Both the position numbers and the translations under genes were made by a program. This document shows, piece after piece, positions 17,845 through 27,715 of a stretch of DNA of 64,000 nucleotides (the first letter of the stretch is position 1; each line of letters opens with the position of its first letter). Below the pieces are notes generated by a model. The model did no database searches. It worked only from the letters and a program-made list of their open reading frames with translations, and had not been told where the DNA came from. Origin of the DNA: Flavobacterium sp. NKUCC04_CG (GTDB lineage: Bacteria > Bacteroidota > Bacteroidia > Flavobacteriales > Flavobacteriaceae); NCBI RefSeq assembly GCF_019345525.1, contig NZ_JAHKRA010000003.1, forward strand, positions 124,001 to 188,000, given 5' to 3'.

Positions 17845-18588
17845 TTAATAGGCCTGATTAGAATCGGAATTTTCAACAATTGCTTTTGCGGAAGAGGTTC
17901 CGAGTCTTTTTACTCCCAAAGCAATCATTTCTTCAGCATCCTGTCTGTTTCTTATTCCCCCTGCGGCTTTTACTGGTAAAGGATTGGCATTTTCCATCAT
18001 CAATACCACAGCCTCAACAGTAGCCCCATTCGGTTTACCATCCGTTGTAGGATAAAATCCTGTTGAAGACTTTATAAATATTTTTTCAAACTGCCTTTCG
18101 TCAAACTTAGACAGCGCCACTTTCTTAATTAGAGTAGTTAACTGAACGATTTCTTTATTGCTCAATGCAGCAACTTCAATAATCCACTTTATGGTTTTTC
18201 CCGCATCTAAAGTCAATTGAGTACACTTCAAAATTTCTTGACGTACTTCTTCTACTAATCCCATCTGAAACAACCGATAATTAACCACAAAATCCAATTC
18301 ATCCGCACCTGCTGCTATCACGCGCCTCGCCTCCTCCATTTTCTCGTGTAAACTCGCCTTCCCCTCTGGAAAATCAATTACAGTACCCACCAAGACCTTA
18401 GATTCCTGTTGATCAATATACGCTCGTGCTTGAGCAACATATTCCGGTCTTAACATGACCAACTTAAAAGACTCCTCTACAGCCTCTTCAATAACTCGAC
18501 TTACAACAGCCGCATTTTCCTCTTCACTAATTCCAGCTTGGATTGCCGTTTTCAAATAGGTCGAATCCATGTAATTTTTCAAATCCAT
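17845..18588 (-). CDS. deoC: Deoxyribose-phosphate aldolase
   Basis: Encodes 247 aa of a class I aldolase that splits 2-deoxyribose-5-phosphate to glyceraldehyde-3-phosphate and acetaldehyde in deoxynucleoside salvage. The Schiff-base lysine is Lys173 in FIKSSTGF. The partner residues are Asp99 in DELDFVVN and Lys207 in PVKAAGGIR. The N-terminus MDLKNYMDSTYLK and the length are typical. It lies downstream of a strong terminator that separates it from the gcvH-vanZ unit. Confidence 0.94.
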   Translation of the reverse strand: MDLKNYMDSTYLKTAIQAGISEEENAAVVSRVIEEAVEESFKLVMLRPEYVAQARAYIDQQESKVLVGTVIDFPEGKASLHEKMEEARRVIAAGADELDFVVNYRLFQMGLVEEVRQEILKCTQLTLDAGKTIKWIIEVAALSNKEIVQLTTLIKKVALSKFDERQFEKIFIKSSTGFYPTTDGKPNGATVEAVVLMMENANPLPVKAAGGIRNRQDAEEMIALGVKRLGTSSAKAIVENSDSNQAY

Positions 18589-18603
18589 AATTCTTTAAAA
18601 TGA

Positions 18604-18627
18604 AAAACCCCGCATAAGCGGGGTTTT
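18604..18627 (-). terminator. Terminator after the VanZ-like gene
   Basis: A perfect 10-bp stem (AAAACCCCGC with GCGGGGTTTT) with a 4-nt loop. It sits between the VanZ-like stop and the deoC start. Confidence 0.8.
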
Positions 18628-18629
18628 GG

Positions 18630-19007
18630 TTATTTTTTTATTGTTGCAAATACAAATACGCATAAAAGTCCCAAAAAACTGCCTGAGCAATTTGCTAAAA
18701 CATCTGCCAAATCCGCTCCTCTCGTCTCTGTGCAGCACCCTTGCAATAATTCAATAATTATCCCAAACACACTTGCACTGATAAAAACAGTAGCGTATAT
18801 CTTTATCCTTGTCCATTTTTGGGCGTATAACAAATACTTAGCCCACAATATCGAAAAAACAAAATAAAAGCAAAAATGAACGATTTTGTCTTTGTTTGGA
18901 ATATTAATACTGGGAACTGTCGGAATAGCACGAGCGTCTACCAAACAAGCAACTCCAATTAAAACAGTCCAGACCAATGCGATCCATAAATAAATATTAC
19001 GCCCCAA
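18630..19007 (-). CDS. VanZ-like membrane protein
   Basis: Encodes 125 aa with four hydrophobic helices and the VanZ-family pattern ([20 protein letters not shown], then [10 protein letters not shown] and [18 protein letters not shown]). The best start is a TTG at 19007 that overlaps the end of gcvH by 11 nt; no ATG lies early in the frame. The VanZ name comes from teicoplanin resistance, but this chromosomal form next to gcvH is a conserved flavobacterial gene without known function. Confidence 0.82.
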   Translation of the reverse strand: MGRNIYLWIALVWTVLIGVACLVDARAIPTVPSINIPNKDKIVHFCFYFVFSILWAKYLLYAQKWTRIKIYATVFISASVFGIIIELLQGCCTETRGADLADVLANCSGSFLGLLCVFVFATIKK

Positions 19008-19377
19008 TTAATTCTTTATATGCTGCATCAGAAAGCAATTCTTCCACTTGTGAAAGATCTGAAATCTTAACTTTTATCATCCATCCTGCACCGTAAGCAT
19101 CTGTGTTTACCAATTCAGGAGTACTCTCTAAAGTCTCATTAAACTCAATAATTTCACCTGAAAGAGGTAAAAATAAATCAGAAACCGTTTTTACTGCTTC
19201 CACTGTTCCAAAAACTTCGTCTCTGTCTAATGTTTGATCCAAAGTTTCTACTTCTACGTAAACGATGTCTCCTAACTCCTTTTGAGCGAAATCAGTAATT
19301 CCTACTGTTGCAACATCTCCTTCAATAGAGATCCACTCGTGATCTTTAGTGTACTTTAAATTAGCTGGTATATTCAT
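18997..19377 (-). CDS. gcvH: Glycine cleavage system H protein
   Basis: Encodes 126 aa of the lipoyl carrier that shuttles the methylamine group between the P, T and L proteins of the glycine cleavage system. The lipoylated lysine is Lys63 in [10 protein letters not shown]. The N-terminal YTKDHEWI and the length are as expected. It precedes the overlapping VanZ-like gene and follows sprA across a 209-nt spacer. Confidence 0.95.
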   Translation of the reverse strand: MNIPANLKYTKDHEWISIEGDVATVGITDFAQKELGDIVYVEVETLDQTLDRDEVFGTVEAVKTVSDLFLPLSGEIIEFNETLESTPELVNTDAYGAGWMIKVKISDLSQVEELLSDAAYKELIGA

Positions 19378-19394
19378 TATATATTAGTTTTTAG

Positions 19395-19402
19395 CAAATG
19401 TA
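19395..19402 (-). promoter_or_regulatory. -7 promoter element of gcvH
   Basis: TACATTTG on the minus strand fits TAnnTTTG. It lies 17 nt upstream of the gcvH ATG. Confidence 0.42.
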
Positions 19403-19462
19403 TGATAATTAAAATAACTTAAAAATTTTTGGCCTTGAATTTAACCAAGAATCCGGTTTAGT

Positions 19463-19557
19463 CTAAGTGTTTTTACCATTTTAGACGTATCGCAATGAGC
19501 AGACTACGTCTAAAAGTATTTTATAACTTAACCGATTTTATTTAAAAACACGCTTAG
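19463..19557. repeat. Nested inverted repeat downstream of sprA
   Basis: The inner arms are a perfect 11-bp pair (19479-19489 with 19505-19515, TTTTAGACGTA). The outer arms are GTGTTTTTA (19467-19475) with TAAAAACAC (19543-19551), then CTAA (19463-19466) with TTAG (19554-19557). It may act as the terminator of sprA or as an RNA structure in the spacer to gcvH. Confidence 0.6.
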
Positions 19558-19586
19558 TCCACGATAACCGTGTTACCTAAAGTGTG

Positions 19587-22500
19587 TTAAAAATTATAAC
19601 GCATGGTAAATCCAGAACGAATATTTGTCATCGGGAATGTTGTTGATATGACCGCTTTTGAAAAAGTGTGTTCGTAAAAGAAGATGGCGGTTAAATTTTG
19701 ACTTAAGGCATAATCCGCAGCCATTCTCAACGACCAAATATCTTGTCCCGCCCCCAGTTGATTGTTGTTATAATCCAAATAGCGAATAATCGTTTCATTC
19801 TTACGCCATGTAAAGTCGGCCTTAAGGTTGATATCACTTGTAATAACACCTCCTTGACCGTCGTTGGCTAGATCCGAATTAAACGATACATCTTTGATTC
19901 GATAACCAAACCCAACGATATAATCCACTCCTCGAACTTCTGTTAATAAGTTATTGTCAAAACTCAAAGACAGAGCTCTATCTTTTCTAATTTCTGCCAA
20001 TATTTTAAAAGCATTTTTCATTTCAAAATCAACGCGAACTAAAGGATTAAATCGCTCTACCAAGGTGGCGTTATTCACTATGGTTTTTACCGGATAATTC
20101 CCGTAATCGTTCACTTGATCTGGCTTTGCATAATATTCAAAATTAGAACTAAAAGAACCTATAGTATATCCAGCCGCATAACCGTGGTGTAAAGAAAATC
20201 TTCTAAAATTATTCTTAAACCACCCTATTTTCATCAAACCAGTATATTTCATATTCCAATTTGGCAATGGAATATTTCTAAAAATCCCAGTAGAAACACT
20301 TGATGCACTCGAACCGGAATAAGCCGCTAAAAACGCAGGCAATAATACCGACTGGTTATTTTTTCCATATCCAATAGGAAAACCGTCCCCATCTAAATTA
20401 GCCGAATTAGAAAGATCAATACCCCTAGAACCCGCCAAACGATTGGCAATAATCAATCTGTTTTCCCTAAATTTATCAAAGGGTACAGAACTGTTGATAT
20501 CACTTTTACTAAAAGCTGTTTTAATCAATACGGTAGAAATGGTGAAGTTTCCGAAATCGTTTGGAGAACGCGGATTATACTGTCCGTTTTCCACATCGTA
20601 TTGTTCAGAAGCATTTTTAGTCATGGTTCTATCCGCAGACAAATCAATCATCAAATCGGGAATCAATTCAATCTGTGCCGTAATATTTAAAGTTTTATTA
20701 TTCACTTGAGTAAAACTCTGATTGAATTCCGGATAATTGGTTAAATAACCCGATCGAGCCGCATCATAACGAATGTCACTTTGACTACCAAAAACAAATC
20801 CCAACGACGGCTTAGATGTTCCGAAAAATCCCAATCCAGGCATAAATCCAGGCAATAGTGTACCGTTATTTTCAGCATAGTTGACTTGCACACTACGCAC
20901 ACTGGTCACCAAGCCAATTAACGCATCGGTAATCGCATTGCCCCCATTTTCTTCGTCTTCCGGTTTTACAACTGCATTTCGAACTACCTTTTGCCCCGGA
21001 ACCAAAGCAGCTGTTTTTACTGTTGGTGCTTTTTTACTTCGTTCCGAACTCTTTACTAAACCTACATAGCGATACAGTCTATCAAACGAAAACGTAGTGT
21101 TTAGACGGTGTGAATTTGCATTTTGAATAGTATTACCCAAATGATATACATTTCCGTTGTCTTCAATAGAAGAGAAAGCATCCGAAGCTCTTTGCCAGTT
21201 AAAGTCGCCCGTATAAGAATAGGTCGATTTAATAAACGACAAAATCGGTATTTTATTGATTGGCAACTCGTAATTAACCGCCAATTGCTGCATGTGCTGA
21301 TTCGCTTCTCCTACATCAAAATAATTATCCCAAATCGTGTTGTCGTTATTTATTCTGTTATTGTGATCATAATAGTTCCGAACGATATTACTGGTTCCAG
21401 CAGTATAAGAAACCCTCAATGATTTTGTCAAATTGTAATTGAAACCGTAATTGTAATTAAACAAATAATTACGTCTGTAAAGCGGTTCAAAGCCGATACC
21501 TTCTACATCTATCAATCGGTATTGTTGCTTGTTGTATTGTCTTAAAACATTCGTACTAAACGATACGTTTGACGGCAAATAATTAAGATTAAAATCACTT
21601 AACACCTTCCAATAGTTGCTCTTTTTCATAAAGGCAGTCTTTTTAAAAGGCTCTAAAGGTTTTGGCGTAAAGGTATAAGCATAGTCCACCGAGGTTCTCG
21701 TTTGTTGATCTAACAAGCCCTCAATTTCGAAATCGTGACGCTCCATTTCATTATAGGAATGAGAGAATGTCAAGTTTTCCACATCGTATATCTGCGCCTT
21801 TTTCTCTGAATTCCGCTGTTTATTTACACCTATAAAGTTGATGCTTTTTCGCTTGGTATAATCTTCAGCTCTATTTTGAATGGCTTGCCGTTCCGCTTCG
21901 GAATTGGCTCCATCCTTCATCATTTTAAGTTTAATATCTGGATTAAACGGATCATATTCTGGTGTAATTGTCTCTTCCCCTATAGCGTAATTAAAGGGTA
22001 AATTAACCCCCCACTTTTTAGGTAATAATTGCCCCAAATTGACATTGGTTACTAAATTATACTGCAAAAGATCTTCTCTACTACGTTCGTTTGGTCCTTG
22101 TTCTAATCCTCCGAATCCGATGGTCGATCGACTTCCGGTTGCAGACAGGTTCGCAAAATCTGCAAACTGCGCATCTACATTGGCTACTGCAGCCCAACCG
22201 CCTTTGTTTTCCATGTCGGACATACGCAACTCATTAAACCAAACTTCACCTCGCAAATCCTTTGGAGCCCCCAAGACGTCTGTTTGATTTTTCAATCCTA
22301 ACATGATTGTTCTAACCCTTCCAAAGTTTGGACTTCCTTTTATTCCCAAACGCAATTTGTTGGGTTTATTCGATAGAGAACCATCTAGTTCCTCTTCATT
22401 TTTAAAATATATAAAATTAGGATCATGAGAAGCATCGTTCATCTTTAAGACTTTTAACTTGGTCAATAATTCCAAAGCAACTTCAATCTCATTTTCTAAC

Positions 22501-25500
22501 ATCCAAATTCTATCCGGCGATTGTTCGCCGAATGTTGTCAGTTTTAAAGGAATTTCAACTTGATAAAAGTTATCCGTAAAGTCATTACCAAATCGGATAA
22601 AAGCCACCATTTCATCATCGCGTAAACGATCTGATACCCCTTGTGGTTCTAAAGCCTCAGCGTGTAAAAACATACGCATTTTTTTATACTGACGCATATC
22701 GACACTTACGTTTTTAAATACGGCCTTGGAGTCGCCCGGTTCCAATCCGCTTGGCGTCATGATTGCAGGATCTCGCTGATAGACTTTTAAAGACAAGGAT
22801 TGCTCGTTTTGATTAATCAAGGAGTTGTTGTTATAAACCTGCTCGCGCACTACTCCAGGTGGTGTAACATATGGAATTGGATTTCTTTCAAAGTTATTTT
22901 CCAGATTGACTGATGTTACATCAAAACCTACATTTGCCCCTTTAACAGGTGCATTAGGATCTTCTTGCAAACTTCCATCAAAACGACGCCATTCGCTACG
23001 CACTAAATTCAAAGTACCAAATCGAAGGGTCACTTCTTCCTTAAATCCCGTTACAAACATTCTCATAAAACGCACCGATCTCAAATCTGAGATAGGTCCT
23101 ACCGCATTATTTTCATTGGCGTCAATTGGAATTTTATATTGAATCCAACGCACAGGAGTTGTCGATCCATCGGGTAATTTAGCCGAAGACGTTCTTATAT
23201 CTACTATGTTGTTTTCACCAATTTTTAAACCGGCTTTTACATCAACCGAAAATTCGTAATAAGCATTAATAGTATTCATGGTATTATCGCCATCAATATC
23301 TTCGGTATCTGGCAAGGTACTCGAACCTCTATCCGTTCCAGAAAGACTTACTGGCGAGTTTCTTTCCAATCCATTATAATTTCTATAACGATCTAAAACG
23401 TTTCCTTCGGCAGTAAGGAAATATTCGTAATTATCCGCCGCAGGATCACTTAAATGCGCAAAAGACGGAAACATAGCAGCCTCTTCTGCATCGGATAAAC
23501 CGTCCATACCAACATCCTGAGCAATTCTATTTTGCTCGTTGGTATCAAAGGCATAGATCAAAGAAGTAGAGGCCGGAACCTTACCCCAAATCGTTTTGAT
23601 TACCGGTTGATTTCCGCCAGCTGTTGGAAGTCCGTTTTCATATTGTTTGTGTCCATCTTTTAAGATGTCTTCTGATATAAAACCCAAGTTGAATTTTACT
23701 TTACCCTGATTCATCTCACTAGACACATCTCCTGGATTTCCCGTGTAGGGATCCATCATCCAAAATTCGATAAACTCCACATTGGCCTGTTCGAAATTCG
23801 TAGAATTAAGCGCCCGCATAATTCCTCCCCAATTTTTCTCTGGGTTTAAAAACTGATTGGTATTCGCATATTCAGGATTGTAATTATAGGGCCCTCTTTC
23901 GTTAGGAGAATAGGTTAAGTCTAGTGTGGTTATCACGCGGCTTTCTCCGTAGGCAATATCTTTAGAAGGGAAGAGTTCTTCGCTAAAAATACGTCGAGTA
24001 CGATTCGATGAAAGATCTTGTTCGGTAATCCCACTAGGTCTTCTTGCACTAGCATAAAACACCGGATCTATCGAATACCAAGCCAATTTTCCACGACGAT
24101 AACCGTAAGACAAGTCGTTGGCTTCCTCTCCATATCCCACCGGAGTACTAGCCAAATGCCAAGCCTGAGGCGAACGAACATCTATATTGGATTGAGAACC
24201 TTCGAAATCATCTATATAAGAAGTGGCTTCTCCTCCAAATTGATCGGCTTTAGAGCTTCCCGGCATCAAATAAGCAAACTCTCCTCTAAATGAAATACTC
24301 GATTCGGCATCGGTATCCACATTCGGCAATTTATTTACCAAACGGGTAAAGAAAGGAACCTCCGTAGAAAAGTTAACATTCATCCCCATGATGGTATTGT
24401 TTACCGATTCTTCCCCATAACTCGATTTTTGAGTCATCGGTTTTTCAGATAATCTTAAGTAAGTAGCTCCTAATAAAAATTTATCGCTGAATTTGTGTTC
24501 CACATTAAAACCAAAAAAGCGTTTGGTTTGTTGTCCAAATACCGCATTATTCTCTACTGAGATATCAATTGGCGTGTTGGAAGCTTGCAATGAGGGATCT
24601 AATATTTTTACTCTTCCTCTCGCATAATCTACCGTATAGTCAGCTCCTTCAATAAGCAAACGCCCACCAGCTTGTACAACAACAGAACCCTGAGGCACAT
24701 TATATGCGCCAATCGGAATACCGTCGCCCATAGAGCTTTTATAACGTCCTTTTAATTGAAATTTATTTTTATCCGCCTCTTGAAGTGCTGAGGCCTGAGT
24801 ACCTCTATACATTTTTCTAAAAACGTATTTTCGCTGATTGGAATTGTAACTAGCTGGAAAATTATAATCTTCTGAATTTCCTTTAGACAACTTATTAAAT
24901 AAATGAGTTCCAAAAGGCTCTACGGTCGTAAAGATTATTCGGCCGTTTTGCGCATCCATAGTGATCCCTTCAAAGGTATTGTTATTCGTTTGATTTGAAT
25001 TTAAGTTACCCATTCCACCGGTGTTACCCGTATTGGATCCGAGACCTCCTCCAACGCCAGCACCCATTGCATTCATTGGATTTTGACCTACTGCATTGGC
25101 AACAAAGTCAAAAAAACCGTCACCCCCTTCTTGAGGGTCATTGGTGAAATTTAATCGATCCAAATGAAACACTCTTAGCAAAGGTGTTTTCTCTACATCT
25201 GCGGGTAATGGATCTGATCCAACTGCAGAGATATAATTTAATGGAGATGGGTCGGTATATAAAATATTAAATCTAAAGTCTTGTTGTTCCAACTGCATCG
25301 CTCCCGGAATCTGATAAATATTTTTCATCATTAAATTCCACAAAGGTTGCTCTACCGATGTTAAATTACTCTTTAACATTTTTAAGATCAAACTTTGAGA
25401 ACTCGGAATTGGAGATTGTGTAGGATCTAAGTTAGGAGTTACCGTAGTAGGGTCTCCACCATCTGTACCAAATTCACCTACTTGATAAACTTGATCCCCT

Positions 25501-26930
25501 ATAGTATATTGATACGACACGGCTAAAACCTCGTCATTGGACAAGCGTTGTTGTAAAGAAATATAACCTAATTGAGGATGAAAAGTAAATTCATTGGCAG
25601 ACAATTTTCGAGCACTTTCCAATTTCGAAAAATCTCTACCCTCGGTAACCGGAATGGTAAAACCGGCTGTTCCTGAAGTTATTGTTCTAATGCTTGCATT
25701 CAAAAAATTACTTCCTATTTTTCCCGGATCGAATTTGTTATTTCTATTATCCGTCGGAACGTCGGGTTGTGGGTTTACAATAAAATCGGGATAAGCTTGT
25801 GTATTCACACCAATGATATCAAAGTCATTAATACCGTTTAACCTTCCTTCACCCAAATCTTGTATGGCGATAACATTTCGCATATTGTTATCGACTTGAC
25901 TGACTCTATTTTGCCTATTGGTAATCCATACCTCTACTCTATTAATACGCACTCTACTATTAATATACGGATAATTTTTTAAACTTTCATCGTATTTATT
26001 TCTAAAATACTGTGACAGAAAAAAGTGCCGATCCGCATCGTAATCCAAACCAAAAATTTCAAACTCTTCCATAGTTCCCCCACCCTCCGCGACAACAGAT
26101 CGGGTTTGAGATTTTTGTTCAGAAAAGACTCCAGTAAAGGTGGTTTTTCCAAATTGCAATTCCGTTTTTACACCAAATAAACTTTGAGCTCCACGAATTA
26201 GCGAGCTACTTATAGGCATACTCACGTTACCTACTTCAATTTTTTTAACGATATCGTCTTCATCTGGGGTGTATTCCAATTTGATTAAATTCTGAAAATC
26301 AAATGTAGATTGGGTATCGTAATTCGCATTTACATTTAGACGCGTCCCTACCTTACCCTGCAAACTCATGCTGATTCGCTGGTTAAAATCAAATGTAAAC
26401 ACTTTTCTATTTCTAGGAGAAATAGCTGGGTTATCTTGTTTGGTGTAGCGCATTCCCAAATCAATTTCAACAGAACCTTGCGGTTTTACATCTATGGTAT
26501 TGGAACCAAAAATCCCTTCAAAAAGACTTGAATTTACATAATAACGCGGCAACATATCTCTCAACACCTCTTCTTCATCGGCATTGCGGCCGTCGACGGT
26601 GTTGAATTTCTGCATAAAATACAAGCGCATTTGCTCGCGTAGTACCAGGTCTTCGTATTGTTTGCGCGTTAAAATCAAGGGGTAGTCAATGTTAAATCCG
26701 TCAATGGATTTGGTATATATATAGCGGTCGCCAGTAGGATCATAAGTATATGATTCTACAATGCTCTTAGGATCTGGTAAGTTAATACTCCCTACATCAA
26801 ACTTTTTACCCGTAATGGTATCAGCAACTTGATTAGGTTGTTGAGCTAAAACCAATTGGGTTATAAAAAACAAACCAATAAGCCAAACCCATTTAGGGCA
26901 ATAAAATCTTTTTTGAAAATTCACTTTCAA
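19587..26930 (-). CDS. sprA: Type IX secretion outer-membrane translocon SprA (Sov)
   Basis: Encodes 2447 aa. SprA is the giant 36-strand outer-membrane barrel that forms the T9SS translocation pore, and in Flavobacterium johnsoniae it is needed for gliding. A signal peptide covers residues 1-29. Numerous amphipathic strand and loop segments follow, with a Gly/Asn-rich insertion near residues 625-655. The C-terminus ends in an aromatic strand (GFTMRYNF). There is no early ATG: the start must be the TTG at 26930, 3 nt after ruvA, or the GTG at 26924, and both give an intact signal peptide. The order maeB-ruvA-sprA-gcvH is conserved in the family. The T9SS cargo in this window includes the SGNH-PKD protein and probably the CUB/P protein. 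Confidence 0.95.
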   Translation of the reverse strand: MKVNFQKRFYCPKWVWLIGLFFITQLVLAQQPNQVADTITGKKFDVGSINLPDPKSIVESYTYDPTGDRYIYTKSIDGFNIDYPLILTRKQYEDLVLREQMRLYFMQKFNTVDGRNADEEEVLRDMLPRYYVNSSLFEGIFGSNTIDVKPQGSVEIDLGMRYTKQDNPAISPRNRKVFTFDFNQRISMSLQGKVGTRLNVNANYDTQSTFDFQNLIKLEYTPDEDDIVKKIEVGNVSMPISSSLIRGAQSLFGVKTELQFGKTTFTGVFSEQKSQTRSVVAEGGGTMEEFEIFGLDYDADRHFFLSQYFRNKYDESLKNYPYINSRVRINRVEVWITNRQNRVSQVDNNMRNVIAIQDLGEGRLNGINDFDIIGVNTQAYPDFIVNPQPDVPTDNRNNKFDPGKIGSNFLNASIRTITSGTAGFTIPVTEGRDFSKLESARKLSANEFTFHPQLGYISLQQRLSNDEVLAVSYQYTIGDQVYQVGEFGTDGGDPTTVTPNLDPTQSPIPSSQSLILKMLKSNLTSVEQPLWNLMMKNIYQIPGAMQLEQQDFRFNILYTDPSPLNYISAVGSDPLPADVEKTPLLRVFHLDRLNFTNDPQEGGDGFFDFVANAVGQNPMNAMGAGVGGGLGSNTGNTGGMGNLNSNQTNNNTFEGITMDAQNGRIIFTTVEPFGTHLFNKLSKGNSEDYNFPASYNSNQRKYVFRKMYRGTQASALQEADKNKFQLKGRYKSSMGDGIPIGAYNVPQGSVVVQAGGRLLIEGADYTVDYARGRVKILDPSLQASNTPIDISVENNAVFGQQTKRFFGFNVEHKFSDKFLLGATYLRLSEKPMTQKSSYGEESVNNTIMGMNVNFSTEVPFFTRLVNKLPNVDTDAESSISFRGEFAYLMPGSSKADQFGGEATSYIDDFEGSQSNIDVRSPQAWHLASTPVGYGEEANDLSYGYRRGKLAWYSIDPVFYASARRPSGITEQDLSSNRTRRIFSEELFPSKDIAYGESRVITTLDLTYSPNERGPYNYNPEYANTNQFLNPEKNWGGIMRALNSTNFEQANVEFIEFWMMDPYTGNPGDVSSEMNQGKVKFNLGFISEDILKDGHKQYENGLPTAGGNQPVIKTIWGKVPASTSLIYAFDTNEQNRIAQDVGMDGLSDAEEAAMFPSFAHLSDPAADNYEYFLTAEGNVLDRYRNYNGLERNSPVSLSGTDRGSSTLPDTEDIDGDNTMNTINAYYEFSVDVKAGLKIGENNIVDIRTSSAKLPDGSTTPVRWIQYKIPIDANENNAVGPISDLRSVRFMRMFVTGFKEEVTLRFGTLNLVRSEWRRFDGSLQEDPNAPVKGANVGFDVTSVNLENNFERNPIPYVTPPGVVREQVYNNNSLINQNEQSLSLKVYQRDPAIMTPSGLEPGDSKAVFKNVSVDMRQYKKMRMFLHAEALEPQGVSDRLRDDEMVAFIRFGNDFTDNFYQVEIPLKLTTFGEQSPDRIWMLENEIEVALELLTKLKVLKMNDASHDPNFIYFKNEEELDGSLSNKPNKLRLGIKGSPNFGRVRTIMLGLKNQTDVLGAPKDLRGEVWFNELRMSDMENKGGWAAVANVDAQFADFANLSATGSRSTIGFGGLEQGPNERSREDLLQYNLVTNVNLGQLLPKKWGVNLPFNYAIGEETITPEYDPFNPDIKLKMMKDGANSEAERQAIQNRAEDYTKRKSINFIGVNKQRNSEKKAQIYDVENLTFSHSYNEMERHDFEIEGLLDQQTRTSVDYAYTFTPKPLEPFKKTAFMKKSNYWKVLSDFNLNYLPSNVSFSTNVLRQYNKQQYRLIDVEGIGFEPLYRRNYLFNYNYGFNYNLTKSLRVSYTAGTSNIVRNYYDHNNRINNDNTIWDNYFDVGEANQHMQQLAVNYELPINKIPILSFIKSTYSYTGDFNWQRASDAFSSIEDNGNVYHLGNTIQNANSHRLNTTFSFDRLYRYVGLVKSSERSKKAPTVKTAALVPGQKVVRNAVVKPEDEENGGNAITDALIGLVTSVRSVQVNYAENNGTLLPGFMPGLGFFGTSKPSLGFVFGSQSDIRYDAARSGYLTNYPEFNQSFTQVNNKTLNITAQIELIPDLMIDLSADRTMTKNASEQYDVENGQYNPRSPNDFGNFTISTVLIKTAFSKSDINSSVPFDKFRENRLIIANRLAGSRGIDLSNSANLDGDGFPIGYGKNNQSVLLPAFLAAYSGSSASSVSTGIFRNIPLPNWNMKYTGLMKIGWFKNNFRRFSLHHGYAAGYTIGSFSSNFEYYAKPDQVNDYGNYPVKTIVNNATLVERFNPLVRVDFEMKNAFKILAEIRKDRALSLSFDNNLLTEVRGVDYIVGFGYRIKDVSFNSDLANDGQGGVITSDINLKADFTWRKNETIIRYLDYNNNQLGAGQDIWSLRMAADYALSQNLTAIFFYEHTFSKAVISTTFPMTNIRSGFTMRYNF

Positions 26931-26933
26931 GTA

Positions 26934-27515
26934 TTATAAGTTTTTTAAAGCTTGTTTAATAATCATCTCTACTGTAGCATCTGGGGTTTGTTTGGAAATT
27001 TTATCTACAACTCTTTCCGCCGCTTTTCTTACAAAACCCAAAACTTCTAAAGCTGATAACGCTTCTTCTACATTTGTATTGTTAACAACTAGAGAAACAT
27101 CGTCAATATTATACAATTTAATTACTTTCTCTTGTAAATCAAGTATTACACGTTGGGCCGTTTTTGCCCCCACTCCCTTTGCAGACTGTATGGTTTTAAC
27201 ATCATTTGAAGCAATTGCCTGTAATAATTCTCGGGGTGTAATTGAGGACAACATCCCACGAGCCGTACTACCTCCAATACCCGAAACCGATATTAAAAGT
27301 TTAAAAAGTTCTCGTTCAATCTTCTCCATAAAACCAAAAAGCGTATGCGCATCTTCCTTAACTTGAAGAAATGTAAACAATTTAATGTTTTCTGAACTGG
27401 TGATTTGCGAATAGGTATGCAGAGAGATATGAATAAAATATCCAACTCCCCCACAATCTATCACTACATCAGTAGGCGTTTTTTCAACCAGTCTTCCTTG
27501 AATATGTGCAATCAT
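26934..27515 (-). CDS. ruvA: Holliday junction branch-migration protein RuvA
   Basis: Encodes 193 aa. RuvA binds Holliday junctions as a tetramer and loads the RuvB helicase. It has the OB-fold N-terminus (MIAHIQGRLVEKTPTDVVIDCGG-type strands), the helix-hairpin-helix pairs (SVSGIGGSTARGML and SAKGVGAKTAQRVILDL) and a C-terminal RuvB-binding domain (about 145-193). It starts an operon with sprA, whose initiation codon follows 3 nt later. RuvB is encoded separately at 30342-31364; no ruvC is seen here. Confidence 0.95.
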   Translation of the reverse strand: MIAHIQGRLVEKTPTDVVIDCGGVGYFIHISLHTYSQITSSENIKLFTFLQVKEDAHTLFGFMEKIERELFKLLISVSGIGGSTARGMLSSITPRELLQAIASNDVKTIQSAKGVGAKTAQRVILDLQEKVIKLYNIDDVSLVVNNTNVEEALSALEVLGFVRKAAERVVDKISKQTPDATVEMIIKQALKNL

Positions 27516-27543
27516 CTTTTAGGCAAATTTTATCCAAAAATAG

Positions 27544-27551
27544 CAAATATA
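27544..27551 (-). promoter_or_regulatory. -7 promoter element of ruvA-sprA
   Basis: TATATTTG on the minus strand, 28 nt upstream of the ruvA ATG. It probably drives both ruvA and sprA. Confidence 0.5.
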
Positions 27552-27661
27552 TTTTAACTATTTTCTAACAGAATTATTTCCAATGCTTTTTTAGGCGATA
27601 AAGTGTAAAAACGGGTATTTGTATTAACGAAAACAAGCCATTTAACAGCTATAAAAACGAC

Positions 27662-27694
27662 AAAAGAGACTGTCCTTAGGAGACAGCCTCTTTT
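27662..27694 (-). terminator. Terminator of the malic enzyme gene
   Basis: A hairpin of AAAAGAG with CTCTTTT, one A/C mismatch, then CTGTC with GACAG. It lies about 20 nt after the maeB stop. It is related in sequence to the hairpins at 3431 and 3578. Confidence 0.7.
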
Positions 27695-27715
27695 ATTTTT
27701 ACTTAAAAATAGAAT

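Noticed and set aside
26992..27366. 124-codon frame antisense to ruvA
   Set aside because: Shadow of ruvA; its residues follow the complementary codon pattern.
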